Positions 17,267 to 25,901 of a stretch of 64,000 bases of DNA are shown here, piece by piece. Position numbers and translations under genes: made by a program. Within the stretch, counting starts at the first letter, position 1, and every line of letters starts with the position of its first letter. Origin of the DNA: Arthrobacter sp. EM1 (GTDB lineage: Bacteria > Actinomycetota > Actinomycetes > Actinomycetales > Micrococcaceae); assembly GCF_029964055.1 (NCBI RefSeq), contig NZ_CP124836.1:682001-746000 (forward strand). The letters are read 5' to 3'. The notes below the pieces were generated by a model. The model made no database searches. It had not been told where the DNA came from and saw only the letters and a list, made by a program, of their open reading frames with translations.

Positions 17267-18979
17267 CTAGATCCAGGACGGCATCCACATCCGGAACCGC
17301 CAATCCTGGTAGGTGATGGTCTCGGCGGTCCAGACGGGATAGAAGAAGGCCGAGACGACGATCGCCGTGACCACAAAGAGGGTCACGAGGTACAGTCCGG
17401 AACGACGGCGCCACAGCGGATCCGTGCGCTGGCCCAGGACAAGCCCCAGACAGTAGACGAGGGCCAGCACCAGGAAGGGCTCGAAGGACACGGCGTAGAA
17501 GTAGAACATGGTTCGTTCCGGGTAGAGGAACCAGGGGAGGTAGCCGGCGCCCACGGCCGCGAGCACGGCCCCGGCACGCCAGTCCCGCCGCCCGGCCCAC
17601 CAGAAGAGAAGCACACCAAGGCAGACGGCGGCGCCCCACCAGATCACAGGGTTGCCCACCGACAGGATTGCCGTTGTGCAGCTGGCGGTATCGCAGCCGG
17701 GACTGCCCGGTTTGGGGGATTCGTAGAAGAAGGACGTGGGCCGGCCGAGCACCAGCCAGCTCCAGGCGCTGGCCTCGTACGGGTGCTCCGAGCTGAGGCC
17801 CTGGTGGAACCTGTAGGCCTCCAGATGGTAGTGCGCCAGCGACCGGACGGCGTTGGGCAGCCAGCCCCATTCCGCCGAGGGCACGGCCGCGGCCCAGTTC
17901 CGAAAGTAGGCGTCCTTGGACAGGAACCACCCGGTCCACGTGGCGGTGTACACCAGTGCGGCGACCGGGACGATGCCCAGGAAGGCAGGGATTCCGTCCT
18001 TGAGGATCCCGCCGCTGATCCAGCCGTGGATTCCGGCGATCCGGCGTGCGCTCAGGTCCCAGAAGACGGTCAGCAGCCCAAAACCGGCCAGGAAAAACAG
18101 CCCGGACCACTTAGTGCCAACCGCCAATCCCAGGCACACGCCGGCGGCGAGGCGCCACCAGCGGATCCCCAGCCAGGGGCCCGACGCCAGCTGGAGCAGG
18201 TCGGGCCGTCCGTCCGGGGCGGCGCCTGCCTGACGGCCCAGCCGCACGGCCAGCCGGCGGCGGCCGTCGTCGCGGTCCATCAGCAGGGCGCCGAACGCGG
18301 CAAGGACCCAGAACATCAGGAAGATGTCCAGCAGCGAGGTCCGCGACATCACCAGGTGGTGTCCGTCCACCGCCAGCAGCACACCGGCCACGGCTCCGAG
18401 GGTCAGGGAGCGGAAAAGCTTCTGGGCGATCAGGGCCAGCAAGAAGATGGACAGCGTGCCGGTCAGGGCCGCCCCGAACCGCCAGCCGAAAGGGTTGTCC
18501 GGGCCAAAGAGCCACATGCCGGCGGCAATCATCCACTTCCCGACCGGCGGGTGGACCACGTATTCGGGCGTGTCCAGCAGCACCTGGGGATTTCCGGCGA
18601 CGAAGGAATCGTTGGCTTTGTCCGGCCACGCGCGTTCATAGCCGCTGACCAACAGCGAGTAGCCGTCCTTGACGTAATAGGTCTCGTCGAACACCAGGCT
18701 GCGGGGGGAATCCAGCCGGACAAACCGCAGAATTCCGCCCAGGGCCGCGCTGATGGACGGGACAAGCCAGAACCACAGCCGGAGCGACGGCGGATAGTCC
18801 CGCCAGCTCCGGAGGCTGCCGATCAGGCGTTCCTGGAGGGCGTCGACGGTAAACGCCTCCGCCGGGCGGCTGAGCCAGCGGTGCCCCTCCAGATTGCGTC
18901 CGGTGCGGGGGGCTGGGGGGGCCGATCCGGCGGAACCGGCTTCTACGGTCCGCGTGGGGGTCTGCGTCACGAAGCCCAT
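17267..18979 (-). CDS. pmt: Polyprenyl-phosphate-mannose--protein mannosyltransferase (GT39)
   Basis: A 570-residue multi-pass membrane protein. The first external loop carries the catalytic acidic motif VFDETYYVKDGYSLL, followed by the conserved VVHPPVGKWMIAAG. Later segments (GTKWSGLFFLAGFGLL, LPWFLYPERTMFYFYAVSF) match the Pmt family. The enzyme moves mannose from polyprenyl-phosphate-mannose to Ser or Thr of proteins during export. I chose the ATG at 18979 (MGFVTQTPTRTVEAG), since the frame upstream overlaps the divergent rsmI promoter. The divergent pairing with rsmI is the same as Rv1002c/Rv1003 of Mycobacterium tuberculosis, which supports the call. Confidence 0.93.
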   Translation of the reverse strand: MGFVTQTPTRTVEAGSAGSAPPAPRTGRNLEGHRWLSRPAEAFTVDALQERLIGSLRSWRDYPPSLRLWFWLVPSISAALGGILRFVRLDSPRSLVFDETYYVKDGYSLLVSGYERAWPDKANDSFVAGNPQVLLDTPEYVVHPPVGKWMIAAGMWLFGPDNPFGWRFGAALTGTLSIFLLALIAQKLFRSLTLGAVAGVLLAVDGHHLVMSRTSLLDIFLMFWVLAAFGALLMDRDDGRRRLAVRLGRQAGAAPDGRPDLLQLASGPWLGIRWWRLAAGVCLGLAVGTKWSGLFFLAGFGLLTVFWDLSARRIAGIHGWISGGILKDGIPAFLGIVPVAALVYTATWTGWFLSKDAYFRNWAAAVPSAEWGWLPNAVRSLAHYHLEAYRFHQGLSSEHPYEASAWSWLVLGRPTSFFYESPKPGSPGCDTASCTTAILSVGNPVIWWGAAVCLGVLLFWWAGRRDWRAGAVLAAVGAGYLPWFLYPERTMFYFYAVSFEPFLVLALVYCLGLVLGQRTDPLWRRRSGLYLVTLFVVTAIVVSAFFYPVWTAETITYQDWRFRMWMPSWI

Positions 18980-19064
18980 GCTACCTTTTGCGGCCCGGCG
19001 TCCGGCCCGGCGCACGGACCGGGAGTCGTCTCCATGCGCCGCTCCCCGGCAGTAGGCTGGTCGT

Positions 19065-20027
19065 GTGGACCCTATATTCAGCATTTCCCCGAACCCTCCC
19101 GGCGACAAGCTGGTCCGCTCGGACGACGTCGAGGATGGCTCCGGTCCCCGGCCCGGGGAAAACCCCGGAACGGGGCCGGTACCGCAAACCGGCGGCCCGG
19201 GACGGATCGTGTTGGCGGCAACGCCGATCGGAAACGCCGGGGACGCTACCTACCGGCTGGTCGAGCTGCTGACAACGGCGGACATCGTCGCCGCCGAGGA
19301 CACCCGGCGGCTGCACCGGCTGGTGCAGACTTTGGGGATCACTGTTTCCGGGCGGATCATCAGCTATCACGAGCACAACGAGGACGCCAAGACCGGCGAA
19401 CTCCTTGACCAGGTACGCGCCGGCAAGACCCTCGTGATGGTGACCGACGCCGGTATGCCCTCCGTCTCGGACCCCGGCTTCCGCCTCGTCGAAGGAGCCG
19501 TCGCCGCCGGCCTGACTGTCACCGCAGCACCCGGGCCGTCAGCAGTCCTCACCGCACTCGCGCTCTCCGGGCTGCCTACGGACCGCTTCTGCTTCGAGGG
19601 CTTCCTGCCCCGCAAAGCCGGCGAACGCTCCTCGCGTCTCGCGGATCTCGACGCAGAACGGCGCACGATGGTGTTTTTTGAGGCCCCGCATCGGCTCGAA
19701 CCGATGCTTCGGGCGCTGCGTGAGCGGTTCGGCGCGGACCGCCGGGCGGCGGTCTGCCGGGAACTGACGAAGACTTACGAGGAAGTCATCCGGGGCACCC
19801 TGCGCGAACTGCTCGAGTGGGCCGAGTCCAACGAGGTGCGTGGCGAGATCGCCGTCGTTGTGGGCGGCGCCCCGGAGCGGGCTCCGGGGCGGCCGGAAGA
19901 TCTGGTCGCCGACGTGAATGCGCTGATGGCGCAGGGAATCCGGCTCAAGGAGGCCGTCGCGGCTGTGGCGGAGGACGCCAGGGTCAGCAAGCGGGAACTC
20001 TATTCCGCGGTGCTTGCGGCCCGGTAG
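19065..20027 (+). CDS. rsmI: 16S rRNA (cytidine-1402 2'-O) methyltransferase
   Basis: A 320-residue SAM-dependent methyltransferase that methylates the 2'-OH of C1402 in the ribosomal decoding centre. The family starts at RIVLAATPIGNAGDATYRLVELL (about residue 46), followed by AEDTRRLHRLVQTLG, DAGMPSVSDPGFRLV and the SAM-site ALALSGLPTDRFCFEGFLPRK. The first 45 residues are a Gly/Pro/Asp-rich extension not needed for the fold. The GTG at 19065 was kept because no good later start with a ribosome-binding site precedes the core. It is divergent from pmt. Confidence 0.95.
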   Translation: MDPIFSISPNPPGDKLVRSDDVEDGSGPRPGENPGTGPVPQTGGPGRIVLAATPIGNAGDATYRLVELLTTADIVAAEDTRRLHRLVQTLGITVSGRIISYHEHNEDAKTGELLDQVRAGKTLVMVTDAGMPSVSDPGFRLVEGAVAAGLTVTAAPGPSAVLTALALSGLPTDRFCFEGFLPRKAGERSSRLADLDAERRTMVFFEAPHRLEPMLRALRERFGADRRAAVCRELTKTYEEVIRGTLRELLEWAESNEVRGEIAVVVGGAPERAPGRPEDLVADVNALMAQGIRLKEAVAAVAEDARVSKRELYSAVLAAR

Positions 20028-20052
20028 CGCCCTTGTCGCCGGCCCGGGCTAG

Positions 20053-20072
20053 CGCTGTGCAGCTGCACAGCG
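20053..20072. promoter_or_regulatory. Perfect 20-bp palindrome upstream of the aldehyde dehydrogenase gene
   Basis: CGCTGTGCAG is followed directly by its own reverse complement, giving a 20-bp uninterrupted palindrome. It lies 25 bp after the rsmI stop and about 145 bp before the dehydrogenase start. It could be an operator for a dimeric regulator of the dehydrogenase gene or, less likely without a loop or T-run, part of a terminator for rsmI. Confidence 0.4.
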
Positions 20073-20218
20073 AACCCCGCTCGGCGTAGTGCGGACAAGC
20101 GTAGACAGTCTCCAGAGCACGGCAGTACCGTGGCAGTAAATGCAGCGCCCTGCGTATGGTTTTTCGAACGGCGCTGAACCGAACCCATCCAACCGAATTG
20201 CTGACGAGGGAGTCAACC

Positions 20219-21718
20219 GTGACTGCAACTACCCAGCCCATTGTTACCGCCGAGCGTGAGAGCGCCCTGCTGGCTTCTGTTCCGACCGGCCTGCTGATCG
20301 GCGGCCAGTGGCGCCCGGCTGCCTCCGGCAAGACCTTTGACGTGGAGGACCCCGCCACGGGCAAGGTCCTGCTGAGCATTGCCGATGCCGGGCCCGAAGA
20401 CGGGGCCGCCGCCCTCGACGCCGCGGCTGAGGCACAGGATTCCTGGGCGAAGGTCCCGGCCCGGGAGCGCGGGGAGATTCTGCGCCGGGCTTTCGAGCTG
20501 GTCACCGCACGGGCTGATGATTTTGCGTTGCTGATGACGATGGAGATGGGCAAACCGCTGGCCGAGGCCCGCGGCGAGGTCACTTACGGTGCGGAGTTCC
20601 TGCGCTGGTTCTCCGAGGAAGCTGTCCGCGCCTTCGGCCGCTACTCCGTCTCCCCGGACGGAAAGTCCCGGCTGCTGGTGACGAAGAAGCCGGTGGGCCC
20701 GTGCCTGCTGATTACGCCGTGGAACTTCCCGCTGGCGATGGCGACCCGCAAGGTGGCCCCCGCCGTCGCCGCGGGCTGCACGATGGTGCTCAAATCCGCG
20801 AACCTGACGCCGCTGACGTCCCAGCTGTTCGCCGCGGTGATGATGGAAGCCGGGCTGCCCGCCGGTGTCCTGAACGTTATCCCCACCTCCACTGCCGGGG
20901 CCACGACCGGTCCGCTGATCAAGGATTCCCGGCTCCGGAAGCTTTCCTTCACCGGCTCCACTGAAGTTGGCCGCCGGCTGCTCGCCGATGCCTCCGAAAA
21001 CGTGTTGCGGACCTCGATGGAGCTCGGCGGCAACGCCCCGTTTGTGGTCTTCGAGGACGCCGACGTCGACGCAGCCGTCACCGGGGCGATGCTGGCGAAG
21101 CTGCGCAACATGGGCGAGGCCTGCACGGCCGCTAACCGGTTCATTGTGCACGAGTCCGTCGCCGACGAGTTCGCAGAGAAGTTCGCCGCGACGATGGCGG
21201 ATATGACCACTGCCCGCGGTACGGAAGCCGACTCCAAGGTCGGCCCGCTGATCGATGCGAAGAGCCGGGACAAGGTCCACGAATTGGTCTCCGATGCCGT
21301 GGCGGCCGGTGCGGTCACAGTGATCGGCGGCGCCGCCGTCGAGGGTCCGGGATACTTTTACCAGCCCACCATCCTCAAGGGCGTCACCGAGGGCACCCGG
21401 ATCCTGTCCGAGGAAATCTTCGGACCCGTCGCCCCGATCATCACCTTCGACACCGAGGACGAGGCCGTCCGCCTCGCGAACAACACCGAGTACGGCTTGG
21501 TGGCCTATGTCTTTACCAAGGACCTCAACCGGGGCATCAGGATGGGCGAACGCCTGGAGACCGGCATGCTGGGCCTGAACGCCGGCGTCGTCTCCAACGC
21601 GGCTGCACCCTTCGGCGGGGTCAAGCAGTCCGGCCTGGGCCGCGAAGGCGGCCTGGAAGGCATCGAGGAATACCTCTACACCCAGTACATCGGCATCGCC
21701 GACCCGTACGCCGGCTAG
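20219..21718 (+). CDS. gabD: NAD(P)-dependent succinate-semialdehyde dehydrogenase
   Basis: A 499-residue aldehyde dehydrogenase. The cofactor region LLITPWNFPLAMATRKVAPAVAAG, the catalytic Glu268 in MELGGNAPFVV and the nucleophile Cys302 in GEACTAANRF are in place. GGVKQSGLGREGGLEGIEEYL is the usual C-terminal block. This set is typical of GabD enzymes, which oxidise succinate semialdehyde (from GABA or polyamine breakdown) to succinate. Related aldehydes cannot be excluded. The GTG at 20219 follows GAGGGAG; the earlier in-frame start gives a non-conserved extension. No GABA transaminase gene is next to it here. Confidence 0.85.
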   Translation: MTATTQPIVTAERESALLASVPTGLLIGGQWRPAASGKTFDVEDPATGKVLLSIADAGPEDGAAALDAAAEAQDSWAKVPARERGEILRRAFELVTARADDFALLMTMEMGKPLAEARGEVTYGAEFLRWFSEEAVRAFGRYSVSPDGKSRLLVTKKPVGPCLLITPWNFPLAMATRKVAPAVAAGCTMVLKSANLTPLTSQLFAAVMMEAGLPAGVLNVIPTSTAGATTGPLIKDSRLRKLSFTGSTEVGRRLLADASENVLRTSMELGGNAPFVVFEDADVDAAVTGAMLAKLRNMGEACTAANRFIVHESVADEFAEKFAATMADMTTARGTEADSKVGPLIDAKSRDKVHELVSDAVAAGAVTVIGGAAVEGPGYFYQPTILKGVTEGTRILSEEIFGPVAPIITFDTEDEAVRLANNTEYGLVAYVFTKDLNRGIRMGERLETGMLGLNAGVVSNAAAPFGGVKQSGLGREGGLEGIEEYLYTQYIGIADPYAG

Positions 21719-21743
21719 TACCACGTCCGCTGGCCGGGACGCT

Positions 21744-24377
21744 TCAGCTCCGGCGCAGCCAACGCACCCGGCGCAGCGCTTCACGGGTCCCCAACCAGGC
21801 CCGTGCGATGCCGTGCCGGGTGCGTTGTGCTGTCCGGCGGCTGGCGTGAAAAGGCGCCGCCGCGGCTCGCCGCCAGAGACCCAGGATGGAAGGCGGCAGC
21901 CAGACCGCGCGCCAGCGCGCCAGCGGTCCCGCGTGGGCGCGCAGGGACGTCCGGACGGCCAAAATGAGGGGAGCAGCGGAGCTTGCGGCGCTGCCGTCCT
22001 GGCTGGTTCCGCCGGCCGGACTCCCGTTGCCGGCCGGACTCCCGTTGCCGGCCGGGCTCCCGTTGCCGGCAGGGCTTGCGGGGCGGGCAGGGACGACGTC
22101 ACCGTCGTTCCCGGCGGGCGGGCGGCCGTAGCGACGGCGTTCGAAGTCGGCCGTCAGGGACCTGACGGCGATGTGGCCGTCCGCATCGATGCCCTCTGGC
22201 TCTCCCAGTGCACCCGAGGACCGCAGCCTGGCTGAGAAATGCCGCGGAGTCTCGCTGGTCTGCGGCGGCAGGCCGTAATCCGTGCTGAGATCGCGCAATT
22301 CTGCCCAAGCCTGCAGCGCTGCCGCCGTGCCGCCCCCGGAACCGTTCAATCGGCGGCGCCGCACGGCGCCGCGGGCCAGTTGCGGTGAGGCCAGCAACAG
22401 CACCAGGACAAGCAACGCGCCGGTGCCGTAGAGCGCTGGCACCAACACGCTTGCCGCGCCCGCCCCGGCGGCGGCGTCCGGCAGCGGCAGCGAAGCCACA
22501 GTGGGCACCGGTGACGTGCTGGGGTTCGAGCTTGGAATGAGGCCGTCGTTATTTTCATTGGTACTGGCGCCGCCGGGGGCCGAGCTGTCCCTGGCGTAGG
22601 CGGGAACGACTCCGCGCGAGGGGGTGGGTTCGAAGGGGACCCAGCCAAGGCCCTGGAAATAGAGTTCGGGCCACGCATGGGCGTCGCGGGCGTCGACCTC
22701 ATATTCCGGCAGGGCGCCTTGGCCTCCGATCGACACAGTGGCCCCGGTGGGCCGGCCCGGCGCGTAACCGACCGCAATCCGGCTGGGGATGCCTTCCAAC
22801 CGTGCCATCACGGCCATGGCCGAGGCGAAATGGATGCAGTACCCGCTTTTCTGGGTCAGGAAGTCAGCCAGGACAGACAGGCCGTTGCCGTCATACCCGC
22901 CCTGGACCGGGGACTGCAGCGAATAGGTGAACTCTGCGGAACGCAGGTAGCGCTGGATGGCGATGGCCCGGGCATAGGCGGTGTTGTTTCCGGCGGTCAC
23001 AGCGTCGGCGGTGGTGCGCACGATTTCCGGAACGTTCGCCGGCTCTCGGGTGAACTCCTCGGGGATTCCCAGCACCGGCCCACCGGACTGCGCCAGCAGA
23101 TCCGGGGTGAGCTGGGGCGCGGCGGAGAGCACTACGTACTGCTGGTCGCGGGAGTTCGTGTCAACACCTTTGATACTCAGCGTGGCAGGATCCCAGCTCC
23201 AGCGGCCGGTGAGGCCGTTCACTGCCTCCGGCGCGTACGGCGCCGGCAGGTAGGGGCTGGTGAACTGTCCGGTGTTCACCGCGGTGACCACCCTGACTTC
23301 GGCTGCGGCGGATTCGAGGCCCGATTCGATCCTCCCCGTGCCGAGCCGGCGCGTTTCGGCGCGGTCATCCGGTGTCCAGTTGTCGCCGTCGAAACTGTCG
23401 ACCGTCACGGACCTCAGGTACGGCGTGCTGGACGCATTGGTGGCAAAGGTGATCCGGCCGTCACCGGCGGGGCTGCGGAGGCTGTTGCCCAGGCTGATCA
23501 TGGGGTTCAGTCCCGAAGCCGGACCGAAAGGATTCAGCCGCGAGCCCTGCGGGAACGTCCCCTGGTCGAAACCCGGAATCACCACCTGGGCCAGGAGCGT
23601 AACGGTCAGCGCAACCGCGGCAGTCAGGGAGCCGCGCCGTAACTGCCCAGAGCTGCGGACGGTGTCCGCCCCGGTGCGCGGGTCGGGCGTGAACCAGTGG
23701 CTGCACCCCAGAATCATCAGGTAGCCGGCCGCTGCCGCCGCGAAGCCCAGCGCGCCGACGCTCTGCGGCTTGATCATGGCGGGAACGATAAGGATGGCAA
23801 GGATCCCGAGCCCGCTGGTGGCCGGCAACCGCAGCGGATAGGCGAGGGCATCGACCAGGATCACCATCAATCCCAGGGCGGCGCACACCACCAGGACGAT
23901 GCCCGCATTCGGAGCCACCGGGGCACTTTCGGACAGAACCGTCTCGCTGGCCCGGCGCACGTACCGCCCCAGCTGCGTCACAGTGGTGTCCGAGGGGATA
24001 AAGCCGGCGATGCTTTGCGCACGGAAAAAGGTAAACGTCAGTACCAGCACCAGTGCCGCCAGCGAACCGGCCGTCACGACGGCGCTGCGCCAGCGGAGCG
24101 TGCGGAGCCCGGCCATCGTAAAGGCCACGGCGAAAACCGTGGACAGTACGGGGGAGAACCAGGACCATCCCCGCAGCACCCCGTTGAGGCTGAGCGCCGC
24201 ACCTGCGACGGCGACTGCCACCGCGAGGGCCATCAGCCATGGCTGTGCGCCCGCTCCAGGCCGCGGCGTCTGGTTGGCCGGGGGAAACCGACGGGCGGCC
24301 GAATCCGGCCCGTGCGCCGCGGCCACCCCGGAACCGCCGGCCGGTGCGCCGGTATTTCGCTGCGGTGTCAGGGTCAT
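21744..24377 (-). CDS. Membrane transglutaminase-like protein (TgpA type)
   Basis: An 877-residue membrane protein. Seven or so N-terminal helices (about residues 50-250, DUF3488 type) are followed by an extracytoplasmic transglutaminase-like domain with Cys514 (KSGYCIHFASAMAVMARLEGI) and His567 (ARDAHAWPELYF). The third catalytic position is Glu583 (FEPTP), where Asp is more usual. A further helix lies near residue 650, then a cytoplasmic DUF4129-like tail (SETPRHFSARL). The start ATG overlaps the DUF58 stop by 4 bases (ATGA), so it is the last gene of the moxR operon and is translationally coupled. Such operons are widespread and probably act in protein quality or envelope assembly. The substrate is unknown. 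Confidence 0.88.
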   Translation of the reverse strand: MTLTPQRNTGAPAGGSGVAAAHGPDSAARRFPPANQTPRPGAGAQPWLMALAVAVAVAGAALSLNGVLRGWSWFSPVLSTVFAVAFTMAGLRTLRWRSAVVTAGSLAALVLVLTFTFFRAQSIAGFIPSDTTVTQLGRYVRRASETVLSESAPVAPNAGIVLVVCAALGLMVILVDALAYPLRLPATSGLGILAILIVPAMIKPQSVGALGFAAAAAGYLMILGCSHWFTPDPRTGADTVRSSGQLRRGSLTAAVALTVTLLAQVVIPGFDQGTFPQGSRLNPFGPASGLNPMISLGNSLRSPAGDGRITFATNASSTPYLRSVTVDSFDGDNWTPDDRAETRRLGTGRIESGLESAAAEVRVVTAVNTGQFTSPYLPAPYAPEAVNGLTGRWSWDPATLSIKGVDTNSRDQQYVVLSAAPQLTPDLLAQSGGPVLGIPEEFTREPANVPEIVRTTADAVTAGNNTAYARAIAIQRYLRSAEFTYSLQSPVQGGYDGNGLSVLADFLTQKSGYCIHFASAMAVMARLEGIPSRIAVGYAPGRPTGATVSIGGQGALPEYEVDARDAHAWPELYFQGLGWVPFEPTPSRGVVPAYARDSSAPGGASTNENNDGLIPSSNPSTSPVPTVASLPLPDAAAGAGAASVLVPALYGTGALLVLVLLLASPQLARGAVRRRRLNGSGGGTAAALQAWAELRDLSTDYGLPPQTSETPRHFSARLRSSGALGEPEGIDADGHIAVRSLTADFERRRYGRPPAGNDGDVVPARPASPAGNGSPAGNGSPAGNGSPAGGTSQDGSAASSAAPLILAVRTSLRAHAGPLARWRAVWLPPSILGLWRRAAAAPFHASRRTAQRTRHGIARAWLGTREALRRVRWLRRS
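22024..22077 (-). repeat. Three 18-bp tandem repeats in the transglutaminase tail
   Basis: Units begin CCGTTGCCGGC at 22024, 22042 and 22060 on the plus strand; the third is diverged at its end. They encode repeated PAGNGS hexapeptides in the cytoplasmic tail of the TgpA-like protein, a flexible spacer whose copy number could change by slippage. Confidence 0.75.
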
Positions 24378-25888
24378 CGCCGGACCCCCGTACCACGTCC
24401 CAGATCAGCGGCCATGGCCGGCGGTGACGTGGCACCGTCCTCGTCGAAGGCCGTCCACGCTGCGGGCAGCGGCGTCGAGGGGGAGACCGGCACTGTCCGC
24501 CAGCCGCCGAGCCGGAGGATTTCGAGCGCTTCCTGGGGCTGCCCGGCACGGCCGGTGATCACCAGTGCAAACGCGTTTGCCGCAAAGCCGGCCGCCGGGG
24601 CCAGTGACCTGGCCTCGGCCGGCGTGAGGTGTCCGAGGATGGCCAGCACCGGCCCCCGCATCCGGTGCGCGGCCAGCTTGTCCAGCAGCCGGTCGTCGAA
24701 CGGCTGCGGGCCGGCTTCGGGTGCCGACGGATACCTGCGGCCGGGAAGCCTCGGGGCCGCACCCGCGGTTTCGTCCCGGCGGTTGGGGTGCGGGCCGGTG
24801 AGCTGGATCGCGGCCAGGCTCTCGGCGATGGACTGCAGCCCCGACTCGCCGAGGTACTCTTCAGCCTCCGGCTCGGGCGCGGACGGTGAATTCCGGAAGG
24901 CGGGCTCGCCGGTGGCATCGAGGAAGCGCAGCGCGTAATTGCGTTCGGCGAGATGGGCGCCGATGGATACCGCGGCCGTCACGGCCCATTCGAAGGCGTC
25001 GCTGGTCAGGAGTTCCCGCCCGTCCCCGGCAGCGGCGCCGCCGTGTCCACTCCGGTAGCCATCCGCTCCGCGCGGACCGCCGAACGGGTGGCGGGCAGAG
25101 GATGTGGTGCCGGCCGAAAAGGCGCCACGGCTAAAGGCCTGCAGCCGCTGGTCCATGATGATCGTCGCCTCCGGAGTGGTGACCGATTCCTCCTGCCGGA
25201 CCATCAGCTCCCCGTGGCGTGCCGTAGCCGCCCAGTGCACCCGGCGCATCGGATCACCATGCCGGTATTCCCGGGTCATCACGTCGTCGTCGCTCGGGTT
25301 GCCCCGGACGCGCGTGGCGGTAACGCCGTCGTGCCCCCTGGCGCCGGCGAGTCCCGTGACGGGAAGTTCGACGGCGGCCGGGGTCACAGTGAGGATGGCG
25401 CCTTCGTCGATGGCGTGGCGGTGCAGGGAGAGGCCGAAGGGGTCGCTGAACTCAGCCGTGACCGGCCCGATCAGGAACTGGCCGCGTTTTCCGGAGCGCA
25501 AATGGTATTCGTAGCGGCTGCTCCCGCCTGCTGCCGAACGCGCCGGAAATCGGAAAACGGGGGATTCGCCGAAACGGGCGGGCAGGTGCTCTTCCATCAG
25601 CGCGTGGCCGGAGCCGACGCCTGTCCGGGCGACAGCCAACCGGACGGTGGTGGTGGCCGCAGCTTCCACGCTGGCGGGGGTGAACTCCCGGTAGACGCTG
25701 AAGTTGGGCTTGAGCAGCCGGGTTCCGGCTAGCGAGAGCAGCGGCAGGACAAGCAACAGGACTGCCAACGCCAGCAGGTCCCGGCGACCCATCACCTGGG
25801 CTGCCAGCAGGAAGACCATACCCGCCACCAGCAGTCCCCACCCCCTGCTGGTGAAGATGTGCCTCGGGAAGCGGTCGGTCAGCGCCAC
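24374..25888 (-). CDS. DUF58 domain-containing protein
   Basis: A 504-residue protein with two N-terminal membrane helices (residues 15-50: WGLLVAGMVFLLAAQ and LLALAVLLLVLPLLSLAGTRL) and a central DUF58 block. The latter holds the conserved MTREYRHGDPMRRVHWAATARHGELMVRQEE, part of a von Willebrand A-like domain. DUF58 proteins are partners of MoxR ATPases. I chose GTG 25888 (VALTDRFP) because AGGGGTGG precedes it and the start then lies 13 bp after the moxR stop; the longer frame would overlap moxR. It is the middle gene of a three-gene operon. Confidence 0.88.
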   Translation of the reverse strand: MALTDRFPRHIFTSRGWGLLVAGMVFLLAAQVMGRRDLLALAVLLLVLPLLSLAGTRLLKPNFSVYREFTPASVEAAATTTVRLAVARTGVGSGHALMEEHLPARFGESPVFRFPARSAAGGSSRYEYHLRSGKRGQFLIGPVTAEFSDPFGLSLHRHAIDEGAILTVTPAAVELPVTGLAGARGHDGVTATRVRGNPSDDDVMTREYRHGDPMRRVHWAATARHGELMVRQEESVTTPEATIIMDQRLQAFSRGAFSAGTTSSARHPFGGPRGADGYRSGHGGAAAGDGRELLTSDAFEWAVTAAVSIGAHLAERNYALRFLDATGEPAFRNSPSAPEPEAEEYLGESGLQSIAESLAAIQLTGPHPNRRDETAGAAPRLPGRRYPSAPEAGPQPFDDRLLDKLAAHRMRGPVLAILGHLTPAEARSLAPAAGFAANAFALVITGRAGQPQEALEILRLGGWRTVPVSPSTPLPAAWTAFDEDGATSPPAMAADLGRGTGVRR

Positions 25889-25901
25889 TGCGGAGCCACC
25901 C

